Position numbers and translations under genes: made by a program
Part shown: positions 46,785 to 57,854 of the stretch, piece by piece
Layout: every line of letters begins with the position of its first letter
Numbering within the stretch: the stretch's first letter is position 1
The notes under the pieces: generated by a model
Databases searched by the model: none
Told to the model about the DNA's origin: nothing
The model's input: only the letters and a program-made list of their open reading frames with translations
Assembly: GCA_949710005.1 (NCBI GenBank)
Contig: OX453273.1
Span: 35,288,250-35,352,249, forward strand
Length of the DNA stretch: 64,000 nucleotides
Reading direction: 5' to 3'
Origin: Ricordea florida
Lineage: Eukaryota > Cnidaria > Anthozoa > Corallimorpharia > Ricordeidae

Positions 46785-49020
46785 TGTATCATGTCAGGGT
46801 CTGATCAATTCCTTGTCTGCCGGGGCTATCGTGAGGGGACATGAAGAACAAGGTGGCTGACAGTATTCTCCATTCTGTTCTGTCTGTTGCCTTGAGTAAG
46901 AGCGTGGGCATGTAGAGGTTAATTAACTCCTTGATGTTTTCCATTCAGCTCTTCCTTTGTCTGCCGCGACTTCTACTTTGCTTTTGAGTGTTCCTTGCAG
47001 GATAGTCTTGGCTAGGTGTTTAGGAGTGACGTGGCTCTTGAAGCCCCTCTTCTGGTCACTTTCTCCAAGACTGTCTCGTTTGTTCTGTGTTCCTGCCACG
47101 AGATTTGGAGGAACCTTCGATAGACTGATTTCATTTCGAAAGCTTGGATCCTCTTCTCCAGATCTGCCGTTAAGGTCCAGCTTTCACACCTATGGTAGCT
47201 GTTGCAAGAGCCAGTCAGATCTTTTCTTTAATGTCAAAAACAAAATGTCGAAACAGCTGTCCATGGCTGCTGGCTTTTGAACTCAATTTTGTCATCTTTT
47301 TTGGTAGCAACAGGGTTTTATCCCTTCTACCACTGTCGCCTCAATGCGCATATGAGTGGCTTCAACTTACCCTTATTCCATTGTGACATTGTAATATCAA
47401 GCCACATCCCACAACCTTACCATTTTTCATCACAGATTTTTTCTTTAGTTGTGGAGCGGCCATCTTTGGTCAGTAAAGAGCCTAGATTCTTGAAAGCATC
47501 CACGTCTTCCAGCTGTTGTCCATTCGGGATAATGTTGCTGTGGATGTGGCTGGTGCTGTTTACCATGACTTTGCTCTTTTCGGCAGTGATCTCCATGCTT
47601 CTGCTCGTTTTTTCAGCTTTGGTAACGAGGGACATAACGCGCTCCAAGCCAAGGAGATTTCTTTTAATCTTGATTGGAAAAGATTCTGAAACAAAAGGGT
47701 TTTGCTACGCTAGATGCTAATAAACAAACGAATGTAAATAACGAAGGAATTCTTAAAACAAACGAGAAATCATCGTACAAGTTGAAACAAATAAAAAAGA
47801 AAATATTGTACCTGAAGAGTGGATCTCCTAAGCTTGAAAATTAACTTATTGTTCGACGTGAATTGAAATGCACTAATGACCGACGCTAAAGCAACTGAAC
47901 TATCAACTGAGCTATCAACTGAACTTTGAAACCTAACAGTGATACATTTTGGGAAATGTTTAATCTTTTGTCCGGACCAAGCTTGCTGGTCAGTTTCTGG
48001 AGTTCTAGGTTGCTGCTTCCCATCAGGTCAATGTCATCTGCAAACCTCAAATTCGATATTGGTCTTCATCTGATGGAGATGGTGGTTTGGACGTTGAAGA
48101 GAACAGGAGAAAGCAAGCAGCCCTGACGGACGCCTACTTTGGTGTGGAAGTCTTCTCCGATTTGATTGTTCATAAGGACTGCACTGCTGGTGGCCTCGTA
48201 GAACTTTTCGATGGTCTCCTTGATGCTGTAGTTTCTGAGCAACTGCTACACCCATTGTGTCACACTCGGTCGAAGGCTTCCTTTAAATCAATAACGTTGT
48301 GGAACACGTCTCTCTGATGTTGAAGATGCTTTTCAATGATCAATCGGCAGTTGAAGATCTGCTCAACTCTTCTTCGTCCTAGTCTAAGGACTCAGACAGC
48401 TACCCTTAAGCTTTTTTTCTTGAGCCTGTTCAAAATGATTTTCAGCAGCACCTTGCTGGAATGATTGATCAGGCTAATAATCTGGTAGTTCTGACACTGC
48501 CTGAGATTTCGTTTCTTTGGGAATGGAATGATGAGGGACTGTTTATTCCTGAGGCCATTCTTTGGATGACCAAACTTTATGACAGAGAGATGCTAGTACT
48601 GTCAACGTTTCCTCGCCTCTATGTTTGAGAAGTTCGGCAGGGATGTTGTCTATTCCTGGTGGGTTCCCCTCTTTCAAGTTACGCACTGCTTCCTTCACTT
48701 CTTTTCTTGGTGTAGGCAATGGTTCTGACTCCCGTTCCCCTTTGCCTTTTGCAGTAGGGTGGTATCTGGGTGAAGATCATGGTTGTACAGTTTCTGGCAA
48801 TATTCTGTCCACCTGCCAAGGATCTTATTGTTGTCCCTGACCAGTGTGCCTGTCTTGTCTTCGATGTCTGAAGGTCTGTTTTGCTTTGCCTTTGTCAGTG
48901 TCTTAATTGTGGTGTAGGCCTGCTTGGTACCTCCACAGCTGATCATGTTTGTCAATGGCTGCTCATTGCTCTTCTATCCTGTTGTACTTCACTTCTTTCA
49001 TTGGTAAAATCTACTTGGCG
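46785..49020 (-). pseudogene. Decayed RTE-like LINE reverse transcriptase
   Basis: On the minus strand, in order from 48955 downward: AYTTIKTLTKAKQNR and TEYCQKLYNHDLHPDT (spacer before RT), FHNVIDLKEAFDRV followed by TGA where Trp is usual (about 48260), VRQGCLLSPVLFN (about 48120), NLRFADDIDLMGSS (about 48030), then MEITAEKSKVMVNS and FKNLGSLLTKDG (47640-47430), and SWTLTADLEKRIQAFE (about 47150). These are RT domain landmarks of RTE/BovB-type non-LTR elements. The YxDD-equivalent FADD is intact but frameshifts and stops are frequent, and about 47660-47935 is unrelated inserted sequence. It sits in the intron between exons A and B. Confidence 0.8.
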
Positions 49021-49793
49021 TTGATTGGCATTGATCTACTGCATAGGCACCGTTAAATGGAGGTTTCAAGAGTGAATCTCACGATTTCAGTCTTCGTTCG
49101 TTCTAGTCTTGTTCTTTTCACTACTAAGAGTTATTTTCAAGCTTATCCTCCAACAGTAATGTAAAACGTGATCGTCTTTGGATTGGTTGTGATGCATTAG
49201 CTCCTAAAATTCTAGTTAGACTTTACTGCGCGTAAGCGGTTTAATCCTTCCCCGAAGAGACCGATATAAAACAACTACCTGACAATATCACTGCATATTA
49301 AGAAAGCTATCAATTTAAGAATATTGAATCGATCTGGCATAAAATTCTTCAATGAAACATCTCAGGAAATCTATGGCACACACTAAAGAGAATTACAAGA
49401 CCTATCTTGATAGTGAGGGAGCCGACCTAATACTCCAATTGCAAAAGCAGTGAGCGAAACGTTGTCATCTTCTTTTGTCTTGTAGGCTTGTTTGCCCCTG
49501 TGGCTGGCTTGTTAATAAGCATTCTTTTGTTCCTTTGGTCGTGCATCTTATCTCTATCTGTGAGCAGCAGGAAAAGTGCAGACTGAACTGAGCCATTTAA
49601 GAACTGCCAGGAAAAATGAAAGTAAACGCCCTAACAATGTTTTATCACGGAACTGCCTTGTCTAATGGAAAGCCACTTTTTTGTATAGCATTTCAATTCA
49701 GTGTTGTGTTTTAGAAGGTTAACTTTAGACAGGAGCCATTGCCCGGAGCTTGCAACTCCCATACTAGGTCTGTGAAACGGTGTTTTCACAAGT
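49021..49793. other. Intron or intergenic
   Basis: The block 49052-49165 resembles 42581-42700 (GAATCTCAC, TAAGAGTTATTT and AAAACGTGA in the same order) and abuts the 5' side of the LINE relic. Nothing else recognised. Confidence 0.4.
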
Positions 49794-50053
49794 AAGGTTA
49801 TTTTTAGATCGTTCCTCCATCGAATTGGTTTGGGAGAGCCAATCACAAGCTAGTACATGATTGATATGTAGCATGATAACCGTCTGTAGCGACAACGAAC
49901 ATAGACGACATACACGAGTCTTCATCGGAGTGTTCGGACAGCATTTCTGACGATAGTCAAGGTATTCACACAGAGAGTAGTAGCTCCGATGAGATAACTG
50001 AGAAAACGGAAACAACTTTTTTTCGCGGGAATGGCCGCTCTAAAAATAACCTT
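49794..50053. mobile_element. Small element with 15-bp inverted ends, acidic Ser-rich frame inside
   Basis: Ends AAGGTTATTTTTAGA and its complement enclose 230 bases. On the plus strand about 49917-50090 is open and reads ESSSECSDSISDDSQGIHT and SSSSDEITEKTETT, a composition typical of protein N-termini rather than chance. It may be a remnant captured from a transposon protein gene. Target duplication not seen. Confidence 0.5.
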
Positions 50054-50347
50054 TGTTGTAAAAATGCCGTTGCATGAACCTATAGCAATTGCATGCTCCG
50101 GGTAATGGGCTCCTGCGTTAGACTTATATATGTAAGAGAAAGTTTAAGAAACATTTCGTGTGCATTATATGAAGTATCGATAAGACACGTGTACTGGTGG
50201 TTTTGTAGTTTGCAGTTCAAGCGAAGTTGGAACAAGTATTGTGGAGATGGTTTCTAAAGAAACTGGTGCTGCGTCGGTGGGGAATTGAAGCACAAGAAAT
50301 TGGGATAATCAAACGAATTGATGAAGTAAGTAAGATAAAAGGGAGGT

Positions 50348-50381
50348 GCTGACTTTTCGAGCGTTAGCCCTTCGTCGGAGC
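50348..50381 (-). ncRNA. Hammerhead-ribozyme-like motif 1, degenerate
   Basis: Minus strand: GCU, then CCGACGA, then AGGGCUAACGCUC, then GAAAAGUC and AGC. It fits a minimal type I hammerhead (CUGANGA, stem II, GAAA, very short stem III, cleavage after GUC, GCU/AGC stem I), as known in Penelope-like elements, but has C for U4 in the core and A for C15.2. Probably inactive. Confidence 0.45.
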
Positions 50382-50490
50382 GAATGAGGGGATTGTGGGT
50401 TACGTACAATTTATCTAGGGAAGTTTGGAGCTATGCCATTGGTGGAACCATAGCAGTGTGTGAATGGAAGTGAATAAATTAGATGAATGA

Positions 50491-50973
50491 TTAAATGAAT
50501 GAGAAACGTTCGTTGATACCGTGGGGATTAAGAGAACCGAGTTGGAAGATAAGCTTCTGTTCTAGGTTTTTACGGCTTTCCGTGTTGCCCTGATGCACGG
50601 AAAGGCCACATACCGCCATGTTGTGAGTTGAGTGGTTAGGTAGATTAAAGTGTCGCGCTACAGGTTTCGATCCATCTTTGTCATTTCGTTCGACGTCACG
50701 CAGATGTTCGCGGAAACGGTCACCTAATCTTCTTCCGGTCTCGCCGATGTATATCTTCTTGCATAAGGTGCATTTTATGCAATAGATAACATCGGCGGAA
50801 GTGCATGTGAAACGGTCGGTGATTTTAAACGATCGTTTAGGTCCTGCTATTTTGTTTGTGTTGTGAACGAAAGGGCAAGTTTTGCATCTTTTGCGTGTGC
50901 AGTTGAAAGTGCCGGGTGATTCGTCTGATTTTAGTGTACTTCCAACTACAAAGTCGCTTACGTTAACTTTTTG
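50491..50973 (-). pseudogene. GIY-YIG endonuclease frame of the Penelope-like element
   Basis: An open frame of 160 codons without an ATG near its start, because it is the 3' part of a longer protein. It reads CTRKRCKTCPFVHN (linker cysteines), DVIYCIKCTLCKKIYIGETG (the GIY-YIG core, here IYC and YIG), RRLGDRFREHLRD (catalytic Arg helix), PVARHFNLPNH and ESRKNLEQKLIFQLGSL (catalytic Glu helix), and ends HGINERFSFI. All main endonuclease landmarks are kept although the RT upstream is broken. It would nick DNA to prime reverse transcription. Confidence 0.85.
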
Positions 50974-51537
50974 TTACGTTTAATTGAGATGAGTGGTGGT
51001 AGTGAGAAGATTCTACCTGTTTCGTTGTCATTTTAAAGTAACTTGAAGTTTATCAGAATGATGTTCTTGACAAGTAGGTTCAGTGGATGAAAAGTGAGTG
51101 TGAACGGTATTCTCTGGTTCTCTTCCTTTTGTGACGTTTGTGGCGCTGACTGTTGGTCAGCTGTTTGAGCGCGTTGTTGAGCTGTCTCACTTCACAAATG
51201 AGTCAGGGTAGCCACGGTTCTTGAAGAACTGTAGCATTTCCTTTGATTTGCTGGCAAAGTAAAAGTCATCACTACATAAACGTCGAAGTCTGAGGAATTG
51301 AGAAAACGGAATGGAATTTTTAACATGGGTCAGGTGAGAAGACGAGTGCAACAAATAACTATGGGAGTCTGTAGGTTGTAGTACACACTAGTTGATAGGC
51401 CAAAGTGTTGTGAATTGAAACGTTCATATCGAGAAAAGCTATGGAGGTTTCTGAAATTTGCCAAGTATATTTCAATGCTGGGTGGAACGAATTGACAGAT
51501 AAATGAATTGTTCAAGTTCTTCCCTGGTGGATGAAGT

Positions 51538-51786
51538 TCAGCCAACGCAGTCGTCGATGTAGCGGCGATATAGTTTAGGTTTAGTTCCGAAATGGGTGAA
51601 AGGGGCCGCGAGTCTACTTTCCAGTGCCAGAGACCGGTGAGGGTGAGGAAACCTCCAGACAGATACGGTGAATGGGTCTTGAATTGTCTGCAGCAGATTA
51701 CTACCCGACTTCAGATGCTTGAGGGCTTGCAAGCATTGGAAAAAACCAAAAACTGAAGCCCAAAGTATTAAAGAAAGCAGAGGCAC
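51538..51786 (-). pseudogene. Reverse transcriptase fragment with YIDD
   Basis: An 82-codon frame ending at a stop just after the catalytic RYIDDCVG sequence of Penelope-type RT. In intact elements the frame would continue through the next codons; here a stop and a frame change follow, and the next segment continues in another frame at 51545-51330. It shows where the element has decayed. Confidence 0.7.
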
Positions 51787-51922
51787 TTGGAGGACATTGA
51801 GACAGTATTCCTTCCTCAGTAGATTTTTGTTGTTTTCCTTTAGTACTGAACTTCAAGTAATCTTTTCATCGTAGTTTTTTCTCTGAATCCGGAGATTCAT
51901 GCCTGTTTTGAGGGGGGATAGG

Positions 51923-52024
51923 GTAAGGGAAAGTATAAGAAACATTTCGTGTGCATTATATGAAGTATCGATAGGACACGTGTACTGTTGGTTTTGTAGT
52001 TTGCAGTTCGAGCGAAGTAGGAAC
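51923..52024. repeat. Right copy of 102-bp direct repeat flanking the Penelope relic
   Basis: Matches 50132-50234 at about nine positions in ten over GTAAG(A/G)GAAAGT to GAACA, in the same orientation. It is either a terminal repeat (pseudo-LTR) or an unusually long target duplication. Confidence 0.85.
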
Positions 52025-52081
52025 AGTTTCGTGGCTTCGACGTCGTAAACGGCGGGTACGACTAATCAATTTTCTGTACCA

Positions 52082-52444
52082 GTGTTATTACATGTGTTAC
52101 AACTAGAAGCATTCCTCCGCTTATTGCTGAGGCCTTGTTTAGCAGTAGTACCATCAGAGTGCAATGTGGCTGAATGTTTCCCACAGGGGAAGAGAATTCC
52201 TTGGCGAGGTCCATTCGGGGTGACACAATCAGAAACCTCTAACCTCGCTTCGGTTGGTAAGATTTCTAAGATGATAAACGGTTGGTTAACTAGCTCAGTG
52301 CACATCGAGGTCCCTAAATTTCGCTATTTATTGTTTTGTGATGACGACACAGATGTGTTTTCGCTTCATGACCAGCGAGGAAGGCTCGCTTCATTTGATT
52401 GCGCCACAGATGCTGAGAAAATAGAGTATGCTCGAGGCGTTTAG
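52082..52444 (+). CDS. Candidate exon, 120 codons, no ATG support
   Basis: A long open frame with an acceptor-like TTTTCTGTACCAG at 52069-52081 and a stop at 52444. The end reads FRYLLFCDDDTDVFSLHDQ and CATDAEKIEYARGV, which is protein-like, but no family is recognised and the opposite strand is open as well. It could be a terminal exon or a retroelement scrap. Confidence 0.25.
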   Translation: MLLHVLQLEAFLRLLLRPCLAVVPSECNVAECFPQGKRIPWRGPFGVTQSETSNLASVGKISKMINGWLTSSVHIEVPKFRYLLFCDDDTDVFSLHDQRGRLASFDCATDAEKIEYARGV

Positions 52445-55075
52445 TACTGAATTATAAAATCCAGGAAAAACACACTTCTATGGTGGTATGACTTTCTTTA
52501 TCAACTTGTTTTCATAACCCCAGTTATTTGTGTTCCAATTACACGTCCTACGCTTTCTTAAGAAGCTAAAATACTTTTACCTAAAGCGGATATGCTGTTC
52601 ATGCGACCCAGTTGTACACAAAAAGAAACAGCATAGGTGACAAAAAAAAACCTATAGAAGTAATGGAAAACAAGATTCCAATCGTATGTTGAAACTCTAT
52701 GTTAAGGCTCGTTAAAAATCGCGAAGAAATTATAAGAACTTAAAATATAGTAATTTATTAAGTTTTGGCTTGTTGGAAAGTCGAATAATGCTTTTCATTG
52801 GAAATTATAATCTGAAATCATGATTACTGAAATGTGCAGTAAAACGTCATGGACAAAATAATCATCCCAAAAAATACATATTATCGTGATTCTGCTCAAC
52901 AGACATCAAGTCAACGGATCGCGAGTTGAATAGTCTCATGAAATCTGAGAACAAATTCTCGCCATAAATTCTTTATTCCACCCCAAAAGGAAAGGAAACG
53001 ATCTCGGAACCAAGGCAATATGCGCCAACACCTTATTGTTGTCTGAACTTCCGAATCCTCTAATCAGGGCTTTGTTATCATAATGGAAGAATAAATAACT
53101 CAAAGCGAGGCTTTGTTTCTTTGTTTCTGAATGAACATTATATCGGCTTTCTCCCTTTTGACTCGACGCAGAGTCCCATATAGTTCAATTTGCGGTCAGC
53201 CCAGGTGAACGCTCGTTTCCTACAGCTGAGTACATGTTGCTTTATGAAATGTCTCGCCGTGGCTGTTAATGATGAGACAACTGTACTTGCGCTACCAACC
53301 AACTCAGGCACGCTTTGATGCCGTTGGCAGGCTATTGTCACCTTAGAGACCTTTTAACCGTTCATTAACAATTTTAGATACATATGAGCGTTTTGTCTTT
53401 AAAACTTTCAACAAGCAAGCCGCAGATCACTGAACACTTATGTTGAAAAGGCTTTCACGTCCAATCTCGTTCATGCATAACTTGTCATAGAGATATGTCA
53501 GTACATCATTGTTCTCAGTTGAGAAATATTGTTTTCATTCACTCAAATAAAAAGGAAATTTCTTTGTTTTATGGCTGTATTTAATCTGAAATGCCTCTGA
53601 AGAATCTTTCTCACTTGCTGATTTATTCTTGCCAGGTGAAAATATAGTCGTAATTTTTTCGAAGTGTTTTTTTGCCCTGAAAGGCCACTGATAGATAATA
53701 ATGATTATTTAAAAGGATAGCACTGCTTTAATCTAAAACAAAAACACAAAGGGAATCTCAAGAAACGAAAAAAATTCCTTTGGGTTTGGTGGAGAAGTTC
53801 AGCTTAATGTACAAGGTAAGTAAAATATATGACCCTATTGAATGTGAAAGTAAATCCTTCCCTATGACAAAAACATATGTATCTTCCTCCTGATTCGTTG
53901 CCAAAACATAAAAAAACAACACAACGACAACAGAAAAAAAAATCAGGTTCGCGGCTTTATAAAACTTAAGATTTTCCCCAATGTACTCACTGTATACCCA
54001 TTTCGCTTAAGGTATCGGTTGTTGAAGTGACTTAATATGTAACGGAAATTTGTCAGCCTTTGGTCAACGCTGTTCTTTACTGCCTATGACTAAGCAACTT
54101 CACTCGAACTTAAAGTCAGTAAGCGTAGATTGCCGAGTTTGAAAACACGAATGCGATTTCTGAAGTGCGAGCAGACCATAATTATTCATTGATGATTTTT
54201 GTAATCAGTGGTATACGTAGAACATAAAAATGTCTAGCCTTCAATGTTATTTCTATTTACAACCCATTTTCGTCCGTGCTATTGTTCCACAGCCAAAAAC
54301 ATTAAAGCTACTACGTTTTTTGATTTTCTTTAATGCTTGTTACTAGATTTTAGCTTTTCAGCAATCTTTTTTAAGTGGTGATAATCTAACCTTTTGGAAA
54401 GACTACGATCGCGATTACTAAAGTAAACCAACTGGTTAGAAATTACGGCGGATTGTTTTGTTAGCAATTTATGCTATTTCGGCTAGCAAAGCTTTTGCAT
54501 GCTTGATAAAATAATAACCTTAAAATTGACTCACATTTTCTTGACATTTAACAAAATTCAGATATGATTTAATGTCAATACTTATGATCAAGTTCGGGAA
54601 ATAAATCAGTTACTTTATTGGTGATGTATGTTGATTTAAAATATGTGAGTTGTCCCGGAAAATTTGAACCTTTGTTCTTTAATTTAATACCTTGTTATGA
54701 ATCAAATTGTACTTAAATTGAGCACTGTTTTTTCTTCACCTTTTCTCGACAAAATTCAAAATATATCTTAACATAAAGAATATAAAGTTGTTTAGAATTT
54801 CTCTTATCCCTCTATATACTATTACAATTTCATTGCTGGTATTTTTTACGACTAATTGTACTTGCGAATATTTGCTTGTGATTAAGGAATTTCGCATTGA
54901 AGCAATCGAATTTCCTCAAGAGGAACGTACCATCTGTTGTGCTTGCACACGACGTGTAAATTAAGCGTTAATTATGCAGATCAGTTCTACAGTTATACGC
55001 CAAGCTGCGTGTCATACATACGTATGAGACAAATTGCCAGTGATTGATTACCTCTTGTAATTCTTTGCACCCTTG
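52445..55075. other. Intron or intergenic, nothing assigned
   Basis: AT-rich with no supportable gene or repeat. Confidence 0.4.
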
Positions 55076-55264
55076 GGGTGCGTTCCTTTGGTATGATCCG
55101 GAGCTAGATTTGTTATCCGAGACAACACGGATCACCACAGCACATCAAAGGAACCGATGAATCCACTCTGAAGAAGGATTCATAGGTTCCTTTGATGTGC
55201 TGTGATCTGTGTGATCTCGGTTCACAAATCCAGATCTGGGTCATACCAAAGCGGGAACGTACCC
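55076..55264. mobile_element. Foldback element, nearly full-length inverted arms
   Basis: The left half (GGGTGCGTTCCTTTGGTATG onward) and right half are inverted copies with small gaps, including TTTGGTATGA(T/C)CC, CACAGCACATCAAAGGAACC and ATGAATCC near the centre (about 55170). Terminal GGGT(G/A)CGTTCC resembles hAT-type ends, but no 8-bp duplication was seen. Confidence 0.75.
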
Positions 55265-55805
55265 TTAGTTTTCGTTTAACTGTAGTTTAGGTATCTTGGA
55301 ATGAAAGTCTCAGACTGAGATACAACACGTACCATCCTTATCAATTCAGAAAAGATAAACAAAGGTAGGCAAGTTGTTTGTGTACTGTTTATTTGCCACC
55401 CAAATGAATTTTCATACAAATATTGAATGTTTGTTTTTAACGCTGAACAACAGTTTTGTGACGAGTTTCGGTAATATTTCAGTACAGGTCCCTACTTCAT
55501 TATGCATTCTGTAACTATACTATTTCGTTCTTCGAACACAAGAAATATTTGCACGTGCATTACACCAGACAAGACAGCTTCAGCATGTATAATGAAGTAG
55601 GGACCTGTGCGGAAATCATTCCCGAGTTTCTACCGACTAAGATCAATCTTGTTATGTCTTGCACAGTTGTAGAGCAAATGATATGCATTTGAAGCATGCA
55701 AAACATTTGTTGAGATTTTATTGTTTAGATACTCGATCGTGATTGGGTACTTTGTATGAAAATTTGCTTGGGTGGTCTCGAGTAGTCGTACTGTGAAGTC
55801 GTGAC
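55265..55805. other. Intron or intergenic
   Basis: A short inverted repeat, TACAGGTCCCTACTTCATTAT (55484) and ATAATGAAGTAGGGACCTG (55590), encloses about 90 bases. Otherwise nothing assigned. Confidence 0.5.
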
Positions 55806-57095
55806 AAGAGAACACGAGGGACCGAGAGGGACACCCCGGCAGTCCAGCCCTTGGCATATGCAAACTTCAGAAAAGTTTTTTTTTGGACACAGAAGTCTGT
55901 TTTCCGAGAGGTCCGCATGCCTCATTGTGATGCTCATGGCGTACTAAGTAAAGTTGTCTTGTTTGAAAATTCCTCCCGAACAATCCATAATAAGAGAAAC
56001 GCATACATATTCAAGAGCCACGAGAGGCCATTAAACACAGACGGCTAGCAGGATGGGCGTCGATAAAAGCCGGAACATGGAACATTCCGGAACATGCCGG
56101 AACATTCCGGAACATCCCGGAACATGAAAATTTTTTTTTAAAATTCTAAAAAAAATAATAGCAACAAATAAATAATAAAATAAAGGGCGTCGATAAAAAT
56201 AAAATAATAGGTGTTTTGTCACTTCAGAATGCTCTTTCAAGGTTGCTTTTATTACGAGAGTGCTAAAACTACGAATTTCTGTAGTTGTTCACGTTTACAA
56301 TAAAGTGTGATAACTTGCAGTAGAGTGTGTCATAAGTAATAGTTCGAATGAGGAAAGATAACGCATATACATGGTTATACATCATAGTAACTGATTGATT
56401 TGTTTGCGCAGCAGGCGAGCATGCACATGATCTGACGGCAATATGTATTGGAGAACAAGCAAGTTACGTCCGGCAGAAGTTTAAATCATTAATTCTCAAG
56501 TACTCTACACTAGTTTAGACAACCAAATAAACCATGTGAAATCGTCTACGTATGAAACAAATAAGGAAACTTACCTATACTGGTCAGAGTTCCATATTTT
56601 CCTGCCGATCGCCGCCATCTTAGTTACCAAGAGAAGGTAAAGCTTCATCCTCTCGCGATTCCGACCAAATTTTGTTTTCTTATACTCGGAGAAGATACCA
56701 GATTCATTTTCTTTCTTATTTTTCTTTTTTATTTTATGTATTTATGTCTATTTTCGTTATATATAAAGTATATTTATTGTCTTATTTATTTCTTGCTATT
56801 ACTTTTTTTAAAATTTTAAGAAATTTTTCATGTTCCGGGATGTTCCGGAATGTTCCGGAATGTTCCGGGATGTTCCGGAATGTTCCGGCATGTTCCGGAA
56901 TGTTCCATGTTCCGGCTTTTATCGACGCCCTAGCAGGATTGGGTAACAGCAGGAGCGGCTCCTGGTGTCATACAGTTTAGTCATGCGGACCTCTCGGAAA
57001 ACGTACTTTCGTTTCTATAAATAAGTTTACTGAAGTTTTCATGTCACAGCCGACGCCCCTAGTGTCCCTCTCTGCCCCTTATATTCTCTTGGTCC
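55806..57095. repeat. Outer inverted repeat, arms about 115 bp
   Basis: The arm 55806-55921 and the complement of 56982-57095 share CATGCGGACCTCTCGGAAAAC, then CTGAAGTTT and TGTCCCTCTC in order, with gaps. The foldback element 56055-56930 lies between them with its own target duplication, so this is an older structure into which it inserted. Confidence 0.65.
56055..56930. mobile_element. Foldback transposon with heat-shock-element-like arms
   Basis: An 876-bp element starting GGGCGTCGATAAAAGCCGG and ending in its complement, flanked by a perfect 9-bp duplication TAGCAGGAT (56046-56054, 56931-56939). A duplication of 9 bp with foldback ends suits Mutator-like elements (inference). Each arm contains a tandem array of GGAACATTCC, that is, alternating GAA and TTC every 5 bases, followed by an A/T-rich stretch also inverted between arms. 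The right arm has about three more units than the left. The interior (about 56206-56740) codes for nothing recognisable. The terminal 14 bases recur inside at 56184. Confidence 0.9.
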
Positions 57096-57099
57096 AAGG

Positions 57100-57850
57100 G
57101 CCTGGATGAGGTAAGATACCTCACCCGCTGTTGCTTGGTAATGAAGATTATTATTCTAATTGGTTTTTTGTTAGTACTAGAGAATTCTAATTTTGCGTTG
57201 TTACTGAAGATTGGTCCTGTTACCAACGGTGTCAGATCTCATATTGAACTGAAATGAAGCGAGTGTACATTTTGTGGGGATAAATTTTAATCAAGCTACT
57301 GATACATGTAGCTCGATATCAGAGAATTAAGTACCTCCAGCATCATCAAGATCTAATGACGGAAGAAACGATTCTTACTAAAAGACATGGTCTTTGGCGT
57401 TCAATGATATTTATTACTGCTTACCTTTTCAAACATCTTATCCTGTGCAGAATAGTTGCCACATTCAAAATTTGTAGATATCAGTCAATTTGTAAAATGA
57501 GGCAATTAACAGTAATTTAAGCAGACATCTAATGATTTCATTGTGTCCATAGACTGTTATTTATCTTTGAATATCTACTGCTTTTTTGATTGCGTTCGAT
57601 TCAAGAAATAATTGTTTCAGTATTAGGAGTTAGATGGCTATTTAACCAGCGGACACCAATTTTGAAATGCGTATGCAAATTCGTGTAAAACGTAACTGAG
57701 TGTGAAAATGCTTACCCAGGGGGAGGGGGGTAATAGTGGAGTAGCGGTAGTAGCGGAGTCTCCTGGTAATGATTCACCCTTTCTTTTCATATTTTTGAGA
57801 AGTTTAGCAGCTGCTGTTCTTCTGTCAAGGAGGGAGACGCAAGGAGTTGT
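57100..57850. other. Intron or intergenic, nothing assigned
   Basis: No gene recognised. A short G-run (57718-57730) and a small GTAGCGG repeat precede the minisatellite. Confidence 0.4.
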
Positions 57851-57854
57851 GGTA

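Larger units (their letters stand above)
50132..51922 (-). mobile_element. Decayed Penelope-like retroelement
   Basis: Minus-strand order: a reverse transcriptase piece with LYRRYIDDCVG (catalytic IDD, about 51570-51540), frames reading IEIYLANFRNLHSF and FSQFLRLRRLCSDD, then the GIY-YIG frame at 50973-50491, then a 3' tail with a hammerhead-like motif. RT followed by GIY-YIG is diagnostic of canonical Penelope-like elements. The RT part is frameshifted. A repeat of about 102 bp lies at each end (50132-50234 and 51923-52024). Confidence 0.85.

Noticed and set aside
50132..52024. LTR retrotransposon
   Set aside because: The coding parts are Penelope-type RT and GIY-YIG; no integrase, protease or TG...CA ends.
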